Below are positions 46,701 to 58,600 of a stretch of DNA of 64,000 bases, one piece after another. The DNA lies in contig NW_019091427.1 in assembly GCF_001949145.1 (NCBI RefSeq), positions 1,329,894-1,393,893 on the forward strand, in the 5' to 3' direction. Position 1 is the stretch's first letter. Each line of letters starts with the position of its first letter. The position numbers and the translations under genes were made by a program. Source of the stretch: Acanthaster planci. Its lineage: Eukaryota; Echinodermata; Asteroidea; Valvatida; Acanthasteridae. The notes under the pieces were generated by a model. It had not been told where the DNA came from and did not search any database. It saw nothing but the letters and a program-made list of their open reading frames with translations.

Positions 46701-49282
46701 AAACATTGTTTCTATCTTTGGAAAAAAGTTTTCACAATACATTTTCTTCAACTTCATTTTTATGATATGAATATATCTGGCGGCCTGATACAAAAAGCGA
46801 GTGATCTCAATATCCCCAAAACATCTCGTAAACGAATCTAAATGGAGTTAAATGGAATTTCTTTTGTTTATTAAAAATATATGTCATACATGTAAAACAA
46901 GCTTGGAAAAGACATTTCATAACAACGAACATTGGAAAATTCTGTCCCGTGGAAACAAATTTGAAAAATATATCTCAAAATGGAGACAAATTTCGAAAAT
47001 ATATCCCATCAAAACGAACTTTTGCACCTTACTTTTTCCTAATGAATAGGTGGCATGTATAGTCGGAACAGAGCACAGTGTTAAGTTGTAACCAACTGAC
47101 GCGCGTGCAGCTGAAACATACATATCATTCCCAAGTTCATGCACTTATTTTCATATTTCGTTGGTTGGAATTAACCTTTTTAAATTTCCAAATCGGAGCC
47201 TTTCTCTAAAACAGAAAAGTGCAGACAGTGACGAATTTATTTTGCAAATTACGATGGCTATACTATGTCCAGTAATGTCGTCCGGCGATATAGTCCACTT
47301 GTTTCAAAATAATTTCGCATGCACTTATGATGGGCCTATACATATAATCGCTCTTTTTATGCGTTGAGAAGTTCTCTTCAGCCACCGAAAATAAAAAGCA
47401 GGTGCTGGAGAGGGGGGAAAATCCAAAAGTTATGCGGTGTTGACCAAGCATTCAGGCGCACGGACTCCTGAAATTCGCTACGAATCGCAGTTACCGGCTT
47501 CCATATAGGACTCTTCTGGGTTCTCGGCCCACCACACTTCCCCCCTGCCCATCCATTTAACCCAAAAGGGTTCGAGCGGCCATGCAAGGGAGGAAACGAG
47601 ACAAGCCCCTAAGCCCTGGCCGCCGAGTTGGCCATACATCTCGAACCTGTACTAAGGCGCTCACCTGGACTTCGCGGACAGTCCCAGCAGAAGAGCTTAC
47701 CCAATTGGCTAAGATACTGTTGGTATTTTAGAATGGAAAATTTAATACTTTATACCTTGTGACCAGAGCCGTCCACTGAAAAATCAAAAGGAAAACACCG
47801 GGATTCGAACCTTGAACTCTTCGTCTTTCAACAGCCACCTTAACCACTCGGCCATTGGAAACCATATATGCGTAATCTCGCGTGTGTGTTTAGAAAAACA
47901 CTAACTTGGCCTATCTGAATGGGGACATTACGCAACAGCAAGTTTGACAATTCAGGGTCTCAGTTGAGTGACTAGATGGTTTAGATGCAAACCAAATTAA
48001 CTTTTCCCTCGTCTTCTCAGCTTGGAGAACTACTCTGACAAAATCCGTTGGAGCCTCGACCTTCGTTGGCAGAGGCCAGATAAGCCTAACGGTTTCTATG
48101 GCATCAAGGACAGCGTGCTCATGCGCACATCGAAGGATCCTAATTATACGATAGACTTCGAATCCTTCAATAAAGTTGATAGGCACATCAAGGCTGTGGA
48201 TTCGATGCTAGGAACAGAGGTAGGCTACAGGGTCCCAAGTTTTCAATATAAATGTCCTTCTAGTCCCCCAGAATCAGGATGCATACAATAGCATCTCCCT
48301 TATCAAGAAATTTTAAAAAAGCACGAACAGGTGAGTCACAAATAATACGGGCCGCATGCCGCCGAAATTAGTTCTTCTTAAACGCAATAAAGCCACAAAA
48401 CAAGGTGCTATCAAAGTTAAATTCTGAAGCATATTCCTGCAAAAAAAGAGAAAGAAACACGTGTCCTCTCATGTCGTTTCATGACCCTTTGGCATTGTAA
48501 AATAGAGAGGAACGGTATCAGCATGCTCATGATAACGCAATATGAGCAAAGTTTGAGCGACATAACAAGTCAACACATTAGCCTAACCTTGATGAAATAT
48601 TATATGCCTACTACCTACACGCAAAGGAAAACCTGACAGTTGGTAAATTTGACCCAAATTTACAGACACAAATTTCATAGATATTTTTTCTAGTAAAATT
48701 GTCAAACACGCCCGAAACTTATTTCTAAATTATGCTAAAAGGGTATTGGGGGGTTTCTGTATGCATCATTACCTAGTTTTGGGGGGCCTTTCTTGAGGCT
48801 TTTCACAGGCTTTCAGAAGGGAAAACGAAAAATCACAACAAATAGCATAGGCCTATTCTCTTTTACATTTCGCAACAGAAATTGCCTTCCTTCTCTGTTT
48901 GTGTCATGGCATTCTCTATATAGATCTGATGATGAATAGATGCGAGAAAACGCGCTTCCAGCACTATTCTTAAGTTCGAAACTAAAAACTACATAAAACT
49001 CACACAACGCCAGTAAAGAAAGAACTTCAGTTAAATTTGCCATGAGTTTATACCCTAACCCCATGGGCCTTTGGCTGGTGTATACAATTCCTGTTCCTGC
49101 AGCAGAAAGAACTGGGCGTGAGCCGTGACACAAAGGCAGACGACGAATTCGACACCACCATAATGGGTCCCTGGATGAAGCGATGGGAGTTGGTGCATCA
49201 CAACCGACATACAGCCAAATTTGAGAGGAATGAAGACAGGGATGACGCTACCAGCTCTTGGCATTCCTGGGATAAGGCTTGA
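40784..49282 (+). CDS. Phytanoyl-CoA dioxygenase (PhyH) family Fe(II)/2-oxoglutarate oxygenase, complete
   Basis: Nine exons join in frame (40784-40966, 42058-42175, 43245-43345, 43800-43901, 44055-44094, 44535-44629, 45579-45769, 48021-48219, 49103-49282), giving 402 aa. The fold markers are GYLLIPDFFQPFELDPVREG near residue 62, the iron motif PWHQDNAYLDP (His180, Asp182), NGCLQVIPRGHRKG, the distal iron ligand His275 in NNAIPHQSLEN, and IRWSLDLRWQRP with Arg286 as the likely 2-oxoglutarate clamp. All catalytic residues are present, so an active hydroxylase is likely; the substrate is unknown. The first about 60 residues are basic (MPMNTRKRSSQ, EEKRSKHGKEP) and could be a nuclear signal. There is no PTS1 at the C terminus (SWDKA) and no clear PTS2, arguing against peroxisomal PHYH. 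It is longer than PHYH/PHYHD1. Exon 5, only 40 bp, carries the WH of the HxD motif. Exon 9 could start 3 bp later (two CAGs). Confidence 0.92.
42390..42730 (+). repeat. GAGTCGAG / CAAGTCG low-complexity repeat (PhyH intron 2)
   Basis: The segment is dominated by variants of GAGTCGAGTC, GTCGAGATAAGTCAAG and CAAGTCGACTC. These make short degenerate direct repeats and their complements. No coding potential of note. Confidence 0.55.
47620..47865 (-). repeat. Two tRNA-like (SINE head) segments, PhyH intron 7
   Basis: On the minus strand, 47795-47860 carries an A-box TGGCCGAGTGG (47844-47854) and a B-box GGTTCGAATCC (47801-47811) at tRNA spacing. The 5' and 3' ends do not pair into an acceptor stem, so it is not a working tRNA gene. 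A second unit at about 47640-47710 has TTAGCCAATTGGGTAAG and AGGTTCGAGAT at similar spacing. They are best read as tRNA-derived SINE heads, the first Ser/Leu-like in its A-box arm. Confidence 0.55.
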
Positions 49283-49612
49283 TCACCATCAACACTAAAC
49301 CCCACGGATATGCTCTTGCAGGGGATTTTTGGCCCAACCTGCCTTTGATATTTTCAACATGGACATTTATAAAGCGCAAAACATATTCACCATAAAGGTG
49401 CTCAAAGCACTTTGCACGAATAAAAAATCACAGAATTTACGTGAATTAAAAACAAACTGAACGGCCTAAAAACAGACAAATACAAAACTGTCAACAACTA
49501 GAGTGGTTAATTGAAGGCTTCCTGCATTTTAATTATTTTTAACTTCCATTAATTCTGTAAGAAAAAAATAAGGTCAGTGGGTTCAACTAATACTTTCATT
49601 AACAACACATTG

Positions 49613-49618
49613 AATAAA
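49613..49618 (+). terminator. Polyadenylation signal candidate, PhyH-like gene
   Basis: Canonical AATAAA, 331 nt downstream of the PhyH stop codon. Thirty bases on, TTTATT (49644-49649) would be the same signal for the opposite strand, so a long ASPG transcript could end facing it. Confidence 0.45.
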
Positions 49619-50370
49619 CCCACCCAGTTAAATTTAATCAAGCTTTATTTACTTACAACTATGGCATTGAAACACTGAGCATGATATCCAATATACGTGG
49701 AAATAGTTCAATAATCCGTTAAGCAATCCGGCCACTATCAAATAAAAAATCCAAAGCCCGAAACCTCGCAACAAGCTTTCAACTGCTAACAGTACCTACA
49801 ATGTTAACGCAAATCCAGCCACCAACCTTTCCCACCTCAGTTAAAAGAGTCTGCTATTTCAGCTACATTCTCATGTTAAAAAACCCTACACATTTAAGAC
49901 CAAAAATAAAATCCTTCTCAAGAAAACATGACATTATTCAGAAAGTCAGCGAATATTTAAAATATTGTGTATGACCTAGAATTAAAACACTGATAAATTG
50001 AAGTAACTTTGTTTCAGTATCTATAACATGTATCAATAAACCACTGCAAAGCCTTACAGTATTGTCAATGACGAATATCTATATCTCAGGGCATAACTGA
50101 TATTCAATATGGTTAAGCAATGAATGAGGAGACAAATACATTCCTAATGATTCCTTGATCCATCCTATTTCAATCCAACCACAGTATGATTACGAAAAAC
50201 AGGCAGAAATTTAGCATTCTCCGTCGATAAACAGAAAGCAAATAATAAAGTGCTGAATATAGGGAACAAGAAGTTGCTTATCAGTATACCAAGATCATGC
50301 AAACTGATGATCAGTCTAATGCTCTCATCATGCTGTCATATGTAAAAGGTCTTTGACCTTGAAAGGCTAA

Positions 50371-50489
50371 GGCTGCATCCGAATCTCTTGTCTAGAGCTA
50401 GGTCTAGGTCTTCACTCCATTAGAAATGAGGGGAGACGCGTAGACAATAGACCTAGCCGTAGCTTTGGAAGCCCGCTTCGGACACGGCC
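50371..50489 (+). repeat. 119-bp MITE with TAA target duplication (copy 2)
   Basis: The element begins GGCTGCATCCGAATCTC and ends GCTTCGGACACGGCC, flanked by TAA on both sides (50368-50370, 50490-50492). It is the same length as, and in opposite orientation to, copy 1 at 33721-33839. Internal words such as TTGTCTAGAGCTAGGTC and AGACCTAGCCGTAGCT are shared and partly mirror each other. Confidence 0.87.
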
Positions 50490-52345
50490 TAAGCACAGAC
50501 GTGTCTAAGTCTATAAGTCTTCTCATTCCACTTCATGAACATAATCATTTAACAGTGATAACACCAAATTTTAACAAAGTACCTCATTTCTTTGTAAGCT
50601 CTTCTGATAGCATCAATAGTAAGGGACAGATTCCCTCTCTTCTAACATGATTTCAGGTTTCACTGCCTTTTTTAAGGTTCATCGATCAAGCACACAAAAT
50701 TAATTGCTTAACGTCCAATCTAATTCTGCTAATCAAATCTAACGTCCAATCCTTTCTACTATAAAGATTTTGTCTTTGGGATCATTTTGACATGAGTGTT
50801 AACACACCTTACGAAATAAAAAGATAGTTATTCAGCGGCTTTCTGCATAAAATTCACACACCCACGTAAATGTGTTAAAGTTAGACCGGTGTTACTGTTA
50901 ATTTTTAATCATGTTACGCCTCCATGTACCACAAATTTTTGTATTGTATAATTACTGGAAGAAGTACCCAGATGACTGGAAAAATGAGAGTAATTATATT
51001 CCTTTTGATATCGCGAATAACTCTTCTTTTTTCCCTCTTAATCACCAGAGTTAAAAGTCGCAGCTGATTTCCAGTAATTTTTTCCCTAGTAATACACCAT
51101 ATGAACATCAAGTAGTCTCGTCAACACATACATGTGTGTAAGGAAGAATGTAAAATTTGAAGTTTCTAAAATTTGAAAAAGAAAAGCCCGAATCTCAATG
51201 CCACAAAAAAGGGCAAGAAACAGCTTAGTGCTTACTAGAAAGAGACAGATGGAATAAATTTCCAGCAGATATTGAAACGTTCTGCTTCAAGCCTTATGTG
51301 GAAGTGAGGAAAGTGAACGGTGAGTTTTACAAGACAGCATCACCGCACAGCATTTGTGCATGAATTTTATAGTCATTTTAACAAATGTATCATGATCACA
51401 ATTAATGTGACGTGGAGTATATCATTAGTTTGAGATTAATAATAATACTGAAAGTGATCAGAGAGAACACAATGCACTTTCTCGTCTTTGATTTGTTCAA
51501 TACCATTATCACCTGTACATTATCTCCCCCATTAAGCACTGGTGTATGTCTCACCTAAAAGCCACTAATTTATCATACTAGTGTCAAAATTCACTTAAGT
51601 TTGACTACAGACCCTGAGTTCAAGACCCTGAGTAGGAAGTACAAGGTTAAATAAATTCCATAAACACACTTTTATGCAACATGTTTGTCCCATATTGCTA
51701 GTATTTGGTATTTCCTTCGATATTTGGTTTGTCTTTGCCAACACACATTTCTGTGGGAATTTTCCCACAAGCTCTAGGCAACATATATGTGTAATAGAGT
51801 GTACGGAGATTAATGAATTGTGACTAAGGACTGACCAAATGAGTCTTTTCCAGTCACAAAAATCTTCACCAACAGCAGCCGTTAACATCAGTACGTCCAC
51901 ACTGCTGGAGGCGTGTCCAGGTGTTGAATTGGAGGGGCAGCCGGGAGCAAAATAAATTTCTCTACTGAATGCTTCATCCATTACAGATGACAACCCCTTT
52001 CCTCCACCTAGTTTAGGAAGGTATTGGTAACATTGCCGGAGTGTTGGCAATTTCTATTCCCTCAAAGATGGAAGAATAAAGTGGAAATATGTCTCCATGC
52101 CCCCTGCCCCCAGGATACATCACATCGTGCTCCATGTTGAGCAACCTTTATGTGGCTTGACACTTTAAAGGGTTACAGAAAAAGAAAGCGTTTAGTTAGC
52201 GTGAAGTATTTAAAAATAGCAATAAATACGTAACCATATGTGCTGTGCGTATCGGTGTTCTGGCGATGACATCATCAAATCAGCCTAGGAGTGCGAATGG
52301 CCAAAAGGGAATTTTTTTGTGGGCAGGGACACGCAGGATCTTTCA

Positions 52346-52351
52346 TTTATT
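52346..52351 (-). terminator. Polyadenylation signal candidate, ASPG
   Basis: TTTATT on plus is AATAAA on minus, 284 nt past the ASPG stop codon. This is the closest canonical signal and gives a normal-length 3' UTR. Confidence 0.4.
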
Positions 52352-52634
52352 TTGAGGTCTCAATTAATGGGGTAAACATTAATTTTATGAAGTTTTTGAA
52401 ATGGCTACATATTTATTGTTTTTCGGAAATACTTTACGTGAACTAAATGCTTTCTATTTCCGTAACCCTTTAACACACTGGCTAACTAAACCCCAATCCG
52501 CTATGTAATGGACTAGAATTTACATGTAGTTAACTAATGTGTCACGTGCATTTCACCACCAAGGTTCCTACAGTAGCGTGTAGTACAGTTCCAGCCATTC
52601 AGTGACTGGGTTCTGAAGACGGGCCACTGTTCCT

Positions 52635-55600
52635 TTAACTGACCGTTACTTTCTCCAGACGGTGGACCACTCCCTCTAAACCTTTCTCCTCGGCGATTCT
52701 AAGGGCCGTGTTGTTGCAGTGGTCCTTCAAGCTTGGATCGGCTCCGGCCTCCAGCAGGAAGTCAATGCATTCCTTGCTGTTCTTCAGCACAGCCTGGAAA
52801 CCGAGGATAAATTTACGTGCAATGAACCTGTCAGCATTCTTGCTGGAGAGGAAGGCAGAGACCTGCCACCTCACTGGAACTGTTAAAGAGTCCATGGTGA
52901 GTTTACAAAATAAATATAACCAGTGGTGCCACCTCCCTGAGCAGACACACTATGCGCCTACAGAAAAGCCCACATAAATGCATATGGCACAGTACATGAT
53001 GCTTGCCAACCAATGCTATTCTTTTCATGTAAATAAGGGATTCGTCAATATCTGAGGAACTGGCGAAGGGTACATGTAAGCACATGTATGTAAGGCATCA
53101 TTGAAGTAAGACTATACAACCTTCTCCCACTGTAGACCCCTGTGTCCGTGAAGGATGTCACGAAGAAAATATCATCAATCAAGGTTTGCAAAGCATATCC
53201 AGGACTTTTCCTAACCCTAACCCCCTAGGGACCATTGAAATCCTGCATAACCTTGTTGGGTTCAGCATGGTTAGGCTTAAGGGAGGGGGCTGCAAAATTC
53301 GAGAGTTCATGCGTTCATGGAGGGGTGAGGCTGAAGATTGGGAGGTTTTAAAGCACTTTTTGGAGAAAAGGAAATAACCTTGTCTCAAAAATCGTGCTCC
53401 TCTTACTGTTGACTTTGAAACCGAAAAAAAAGAAAGAAACTCTCAACCTTTAACCAGGGATCAACCAAGGATGGTTTGGTTGGCAATGGCATATGCAGCA
53501 GGGGGACAGTTACAACCCCCCCTCCCGAATGTCGCCAATTTTTTCAGATGGGGTGAAGATCCTTTTGCAAATAAAAGAACATGGACTATTAGTTTAAAAA
53601 AAATCTCGTTCTTCTCCCCACATGGACCCAAAACTTGGATATGTTAGTTTGTCAAACCCGTGAAGCAGCAAACAACCTCTACCTCACTATCAGCACTTAC
53701 CATATGAAGTGGGGTATTCCCACAGTAGTCCTTGGCATTCATATCTTCCCCAGCTGCGAAAAAAGCTTCCAGCATATCCCTGTCATCCAATGCAGCTGCA
53801 CTGATAGTTAAAACAAGAAAGAAAACAAGGTTGATGAGAACATATTGGGGGAACTGCGAGTATAAGACAGTTGTACAAGTTTGCAGTGACCGCATTATGA
53901 CAAGGAATCCAAACTAGGTTCCGGGGTACCAGACTGTTGATATCAGGAACCCATTCTTAATCATGGGAATGGTAACATTTTATAAGCAACTGTCCAAATG
54001 ACTCAGTAACATTGCAGACAAAGCAAAACTTAAGTAATGTTTGGAAGAGACACAAGGGAGTTTGAATGCAATTTTTCACATAGTTTCTTCTGTTCCTTTG
54101 ACATTTGGGGTAAGCTTTCTCTTGCAGGTGTCTAGGTATCCACATTTACATCAGTAGGTTATGAATCCTTTTCCCCACACAATATGTAAATGCACCTTAC
54201 AAAGTACTCTGTAAAACAATTGACTCTCGGTGGTTCTGCTAAAAATCACGCAGCAGGACACTGTAGCCATTATCTGAGGGCTTTATAGTGAGTGTATGGC
54301 ACAATGTGCTCAATCTGGTCTATATGGGTAATTCCAGATTAGGGGTCCAACAGTGTGACATTTTTGTGTCCCTGTTACATCTGATGACCTTTGTTATTTG
54401 ACATGGAAATATCACTGAATTGATTTCAAACTATTACCATTTTCTTTTTGCAGGTAATTTGCATTAATTCCTCACTCTTGGAAATTAGCAAATGTGTCGG
54501 TTCTGAACTTACAAAATCACATGCCAGATGTGACAGGGACACGCAAAAATGGACCCCTAATTTCTGGAATTTTCCATATACACATGTAGAGTATGTGTAC
54601 CTTTCATCAACACAGAGAGGTTTGTCAAATTTAAACTTTTCTTAAAAAAAAAGAGTAAAAAGAGTAGTTCCCTGTGTAAACAGGTGGACATTTTCCAGGT
54701 ATCTGGATGTCTTGCGTTTTTGACATGTTTGATGTAGTAGTCTAGAACTGAATTCAATTATGTGATTTGTGGCTGTGATTTAGGGAGTGAATTTTGGCAC
54801 TTTTATGGAAACAATGGCATGGAGCATAACAGGCCAAAAATCTGGTCAGATAAAACATACCAGCACAGTCAATTTTGTTACAAACGACAGATTTTGATTG
54901 GACATACATGTACATGTACAAAGCTCACATGAGAAAGTGCAACTACGATTTCTCACTTTGATGGCAAGTTTGAAACCTGCTAAGTACCCATAAGGACTGA
55001 TGATTTTCTTTAATATATCATTGTTTAATTTCTTTGATTTGTTTTTAAAATTGAAAAGGGGTTGGGAGCCAGATGATGTTTGATACTATTGCAGAATTTT
55101 TTTGTAAACATCGTCCATGTATGCAAATTACCATGTTATAAAATAAGTCCATTTCTGGCAGTAAGCAGTGAAACCAGCGTGAATTCAAAGGGTAACATTA
55201 ACTTCAGCCATCTTTTCCTCCCCCCCCCACATTTTTGGGAAAGGATCACAAGAGAGATGTTGAATGTCCAACCCCATCCATTCTGCTATGCTGCATTTAA
55301 ATTCTCTAGAAAAGATTTTCAAGCTAAAGGTCAACAAATATAACTCTGTTTCATGTCATAAAACTTCTCAGAGCATGTACTAAACTTTGTTGCTTGTAAA
55401 TGAAGACCTCCAGTTCTTGGTCATGTATGTGCATGACTCGTCCGTCTTGTGACTACGGATACAGAGCTGGTGTTTCATCTGCATTCAATTTAAATGACTT
55501 ACTGGCAAAGAATTGTGCCAAGTTCATGTTGATGACTGGTATGAATGAGGTGACCGCCTGTCTTCTTAATCAGCTTTATGACCTCAAGATTCCTGGCAGA

Positions 55601-58600
55601 ATGAAATGAACGTTCGTAAATTTAAATGTTTTTTTTTTTTGGTAACTGCACATAAAGGGAAAATATGAAGCATGTCAATCCACCAATCGGGGGAAAACGT
55701 ACATGTCCCTGTTCAAGATGATCATTCCTTTTGGCGAGAAATGAAAGGGAAAGATGGTAAAATTTGAAGGAGACTTAACAAAGGAGTTGATACAGTACAC
55801 AGGGGTAAAGGACACACCACTGACTTTTTGGCAATTATCCACACTTACTTTGTTCTAATGCTGTCAAAGAAAGGTGAATTTCCAAATGAGTCCTTGACAT
55901 AGATCGAGCAACCTCTTTCCAGCAGGTATTCCACAACTTTGACATTTTTAGTGCCAGCCGCCAAATGAAGTGGTGTTCGCCCATCGTAGTCTGCAAGACT
56001 CAGGTCACCTCCCTTTGTTGGGTGATTTAAATTAAAGGGAATATAACAAGATAAACAAAGAAATATGCCTTTCTCTCCAAACTTCCCACCCATGAGATAG
56101 AAACAAATTTGACTGAAACTGAATGCATGCACCTGTTTCGATTGGGCCTGCTTATATATGTGACCCGCTCTGCAAAAAAGGGTAATGAGTCGCACAATGC
56201 CAAAACATGGTATGGCCTGTTTTATTTGGAGAGGGTAAAATTTCTTCAAATATGTGATTTTGGGTTTTTTCCTTTAATAGCTTCTATAACATTGATACTT
56301 TCAGAATTTGTGACAACAAGCACTTATACTGATGAATAAAGATGAAAAACTGATCATTCAGTAGGAAATCCTACATAGCATTGTGTTTCCAAGTGCTACA
56401 CTTTATGAGCTTTTTCTTGAAAAGTGCTTTTATTGAATCCAAATATGTATATATATCTATAAATATACATCTCCGGAATGAAGTGCACTACATGGGTCAT
56501 TCATATATCAAATTGTAGCTTTTGATGTACAGAATCCAGCCATATCAAAAACTCATAACCTGAATCTGGTGACTTATTTCCCAATTTTCCAGAGCCGGTC
56601 ACAAACCTCTTGTCATCCTAATAAAATTGCAAACCGTAAGCCCGTGAAGTCACGCCCTGCTGAAGTCCCTGACACCAGCTGGCTGCAACAGGGAACAAAG
56701 ATTACAGGCTGAATTCACAGCCTAAATGTCAATCTGGTGAATAATGAACCACTGAGACCTCAGAATACAGTGTTCAACTCTAGCTGTGCTGGAAAGAGAA
56801 TATAGCAGTTTCTGGGCACCGCACCACATTATAGACACCCTATTTTGCCGAAGCTATTGCAAACTTTCACCAGTTGTTTATAAAAAATAAACCAACAACA
56901 AAACAGATGGATGAAAAAATGAGCGATTAGAACAAGGAAAGATGAAGAAACAATGATATCTGGTGATTTCCTACTTACACATTCCCTGTAATATTTGAGT
57001 GATGCTAAGTCTCCATTTTTTGCTGCAGCACACATCAGCGGAGGGAAGAGGGCATCTTGTACAGCTTTCACTTCCTGAATCAACATAACAGAGTCTCTTT
57101 CATAGAGAGCTTCCTTCCCCCCAAGATTCCCTCAAGTGGTATATAATATGACACCGCACAATCTGGGCCCTTTCTGCAAGGCTGTAGGCCTGGCTGAAAT
57201 ACTCAGGCATCAAAATTTTGTCTGTCAGGCTAGAGTGAACACCAGACAGTCCTTCACGTGTTTGTAAGTGTCCAGTAAATGAAGATAGGAATTTTTAAAG
57301 AATTTTGAAAACAGAAAAAATTGATAAATGTCCCCGCCAAGCACCATCATTGATAACTGCCCCAGCAGGAAGTGGTTAAGCTCTTTTGGTCACATAAATT
57401 TCCTGGATAATGAGGTAAAGTGTCTTGCTCATGGACAGTACACCGAGACCCAGCAAAAAGCATTCCCATGTGATTTTCACAGCATTTCTCCTCCACCACA
57501 CAGAATTGGCCAGTGTGTGTCCTGTTAGAAGTGATGCATCTGTAGTCAAAGAGATGCCATGTATTAAACTTCCCAAGCTTAAAAATGTAGTCATTTTATA
57601 TGGTACTGACCACTCATATTTTTCCCTCTTCATGCACACATGCATGATAAGCATTCAAATAGTGAAAGTTTCACCAGGCACAAATAGTAAAAGTGACTTT
57701 TGAATTTTGAACGTTAGAACTTTATTTTGACCAACCTGACTACTGGTGACATTTAGAGTGTCCACCACTGCCCGGATGAATTCGCTGTCCTTCAGCGTCA
57801 TGCTGTCTTTGTGCCGGCCTCCCAATTTGATCTCGCCTCGCAGGTTGCAGCGTAGCCTTGCCAGCTTCTCCTCCTGGGACAGCTCCTCTTTGCCCAGGAT
57901 GTAGCAGAGCTTGGTCAGGGCCGCCTCTGGCGTAATGTCACCACCAGGAATGACACCTGCTTCAAGCAGCGACTGTAACAGGTTCACAGCACAGAAAAGA
58001 GTTCATGAATGTGCCCGTTTCAAATCTTTTGAATCTGCCATCTGAAATACATTACTGCACAATTTCCAACATGTTCACGGAACTGGTTTAATATGTCATT
58101 TATCGAGCTCAAATTTTGACTTCAGCGTGTTTAACTTGTGTGCACATTTCCAGAGGTAACATTCAGTGAAGCAGGGTATGCTTTTAAACTGGGGCAGTGT
58201 CACAGACAAAGTTCTGTGCACGTCAAATTTAAAGACGTTGCACCTTTGACGTTTAGGGGAAATTGCTTTAACAAGGCACTCAATCTGACCTACACATGTG
58301 CGTCAGCAATAACCTTATGTAAAACAAAACAAAATCACAGAAACTGATATGCATGTATGTATTCACTGCATGTAGTGACATAATTATTCACCGGGTAAAC
58401 ATGCACGTGTACATAGTTTCTGACAAAATGTCAGGTGTTTTCTCTCGTGCATTTCTAGCATGTTTGTTTAACATCCTAGCTCAGGGATAATCCTTGATGG
58501 CATTCTCTTGTAATACATATAAGTATGTGTACGTGATGCATGTTCTTCCACTTTATGTATGTACATGTGCACGTACTCGTTCTTATCCAGGTTTAGGGTT

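Larger units (their letters stand above)
49283..52634. other. Tail-to-tail intergenic region, PhyH gene and ASPG
   Basis: The 3' UTRs of the two convergent genes fall here. AATAAA at 49613-49618 (plus) is a fitting PhyH poly(A) signal, 331 nt after its stop. For ASPG (minus) the nearest is 52346-52351. The region is AT-rich and holds a 119-bp MITE (50371-50489). A 151-codon open frame at 51595-52050 (minus) has no ATG and no recognised homology. Confidence 0.6.

Noticed and set aside
47795-47865. A functional tRNA gene (Ser/Leu type)
   Set aside because: A- and B-boxes are good but acceptor and T stems do not pair, so it is a SINE head or pseudogene.
51595-52050. 151-codon open frame on the minus strand near the ASPG 3' end
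   Set aside because: Starts at TTG, not ATG, and lies beyond the ASPG stop. No motif or splice link to the gene.
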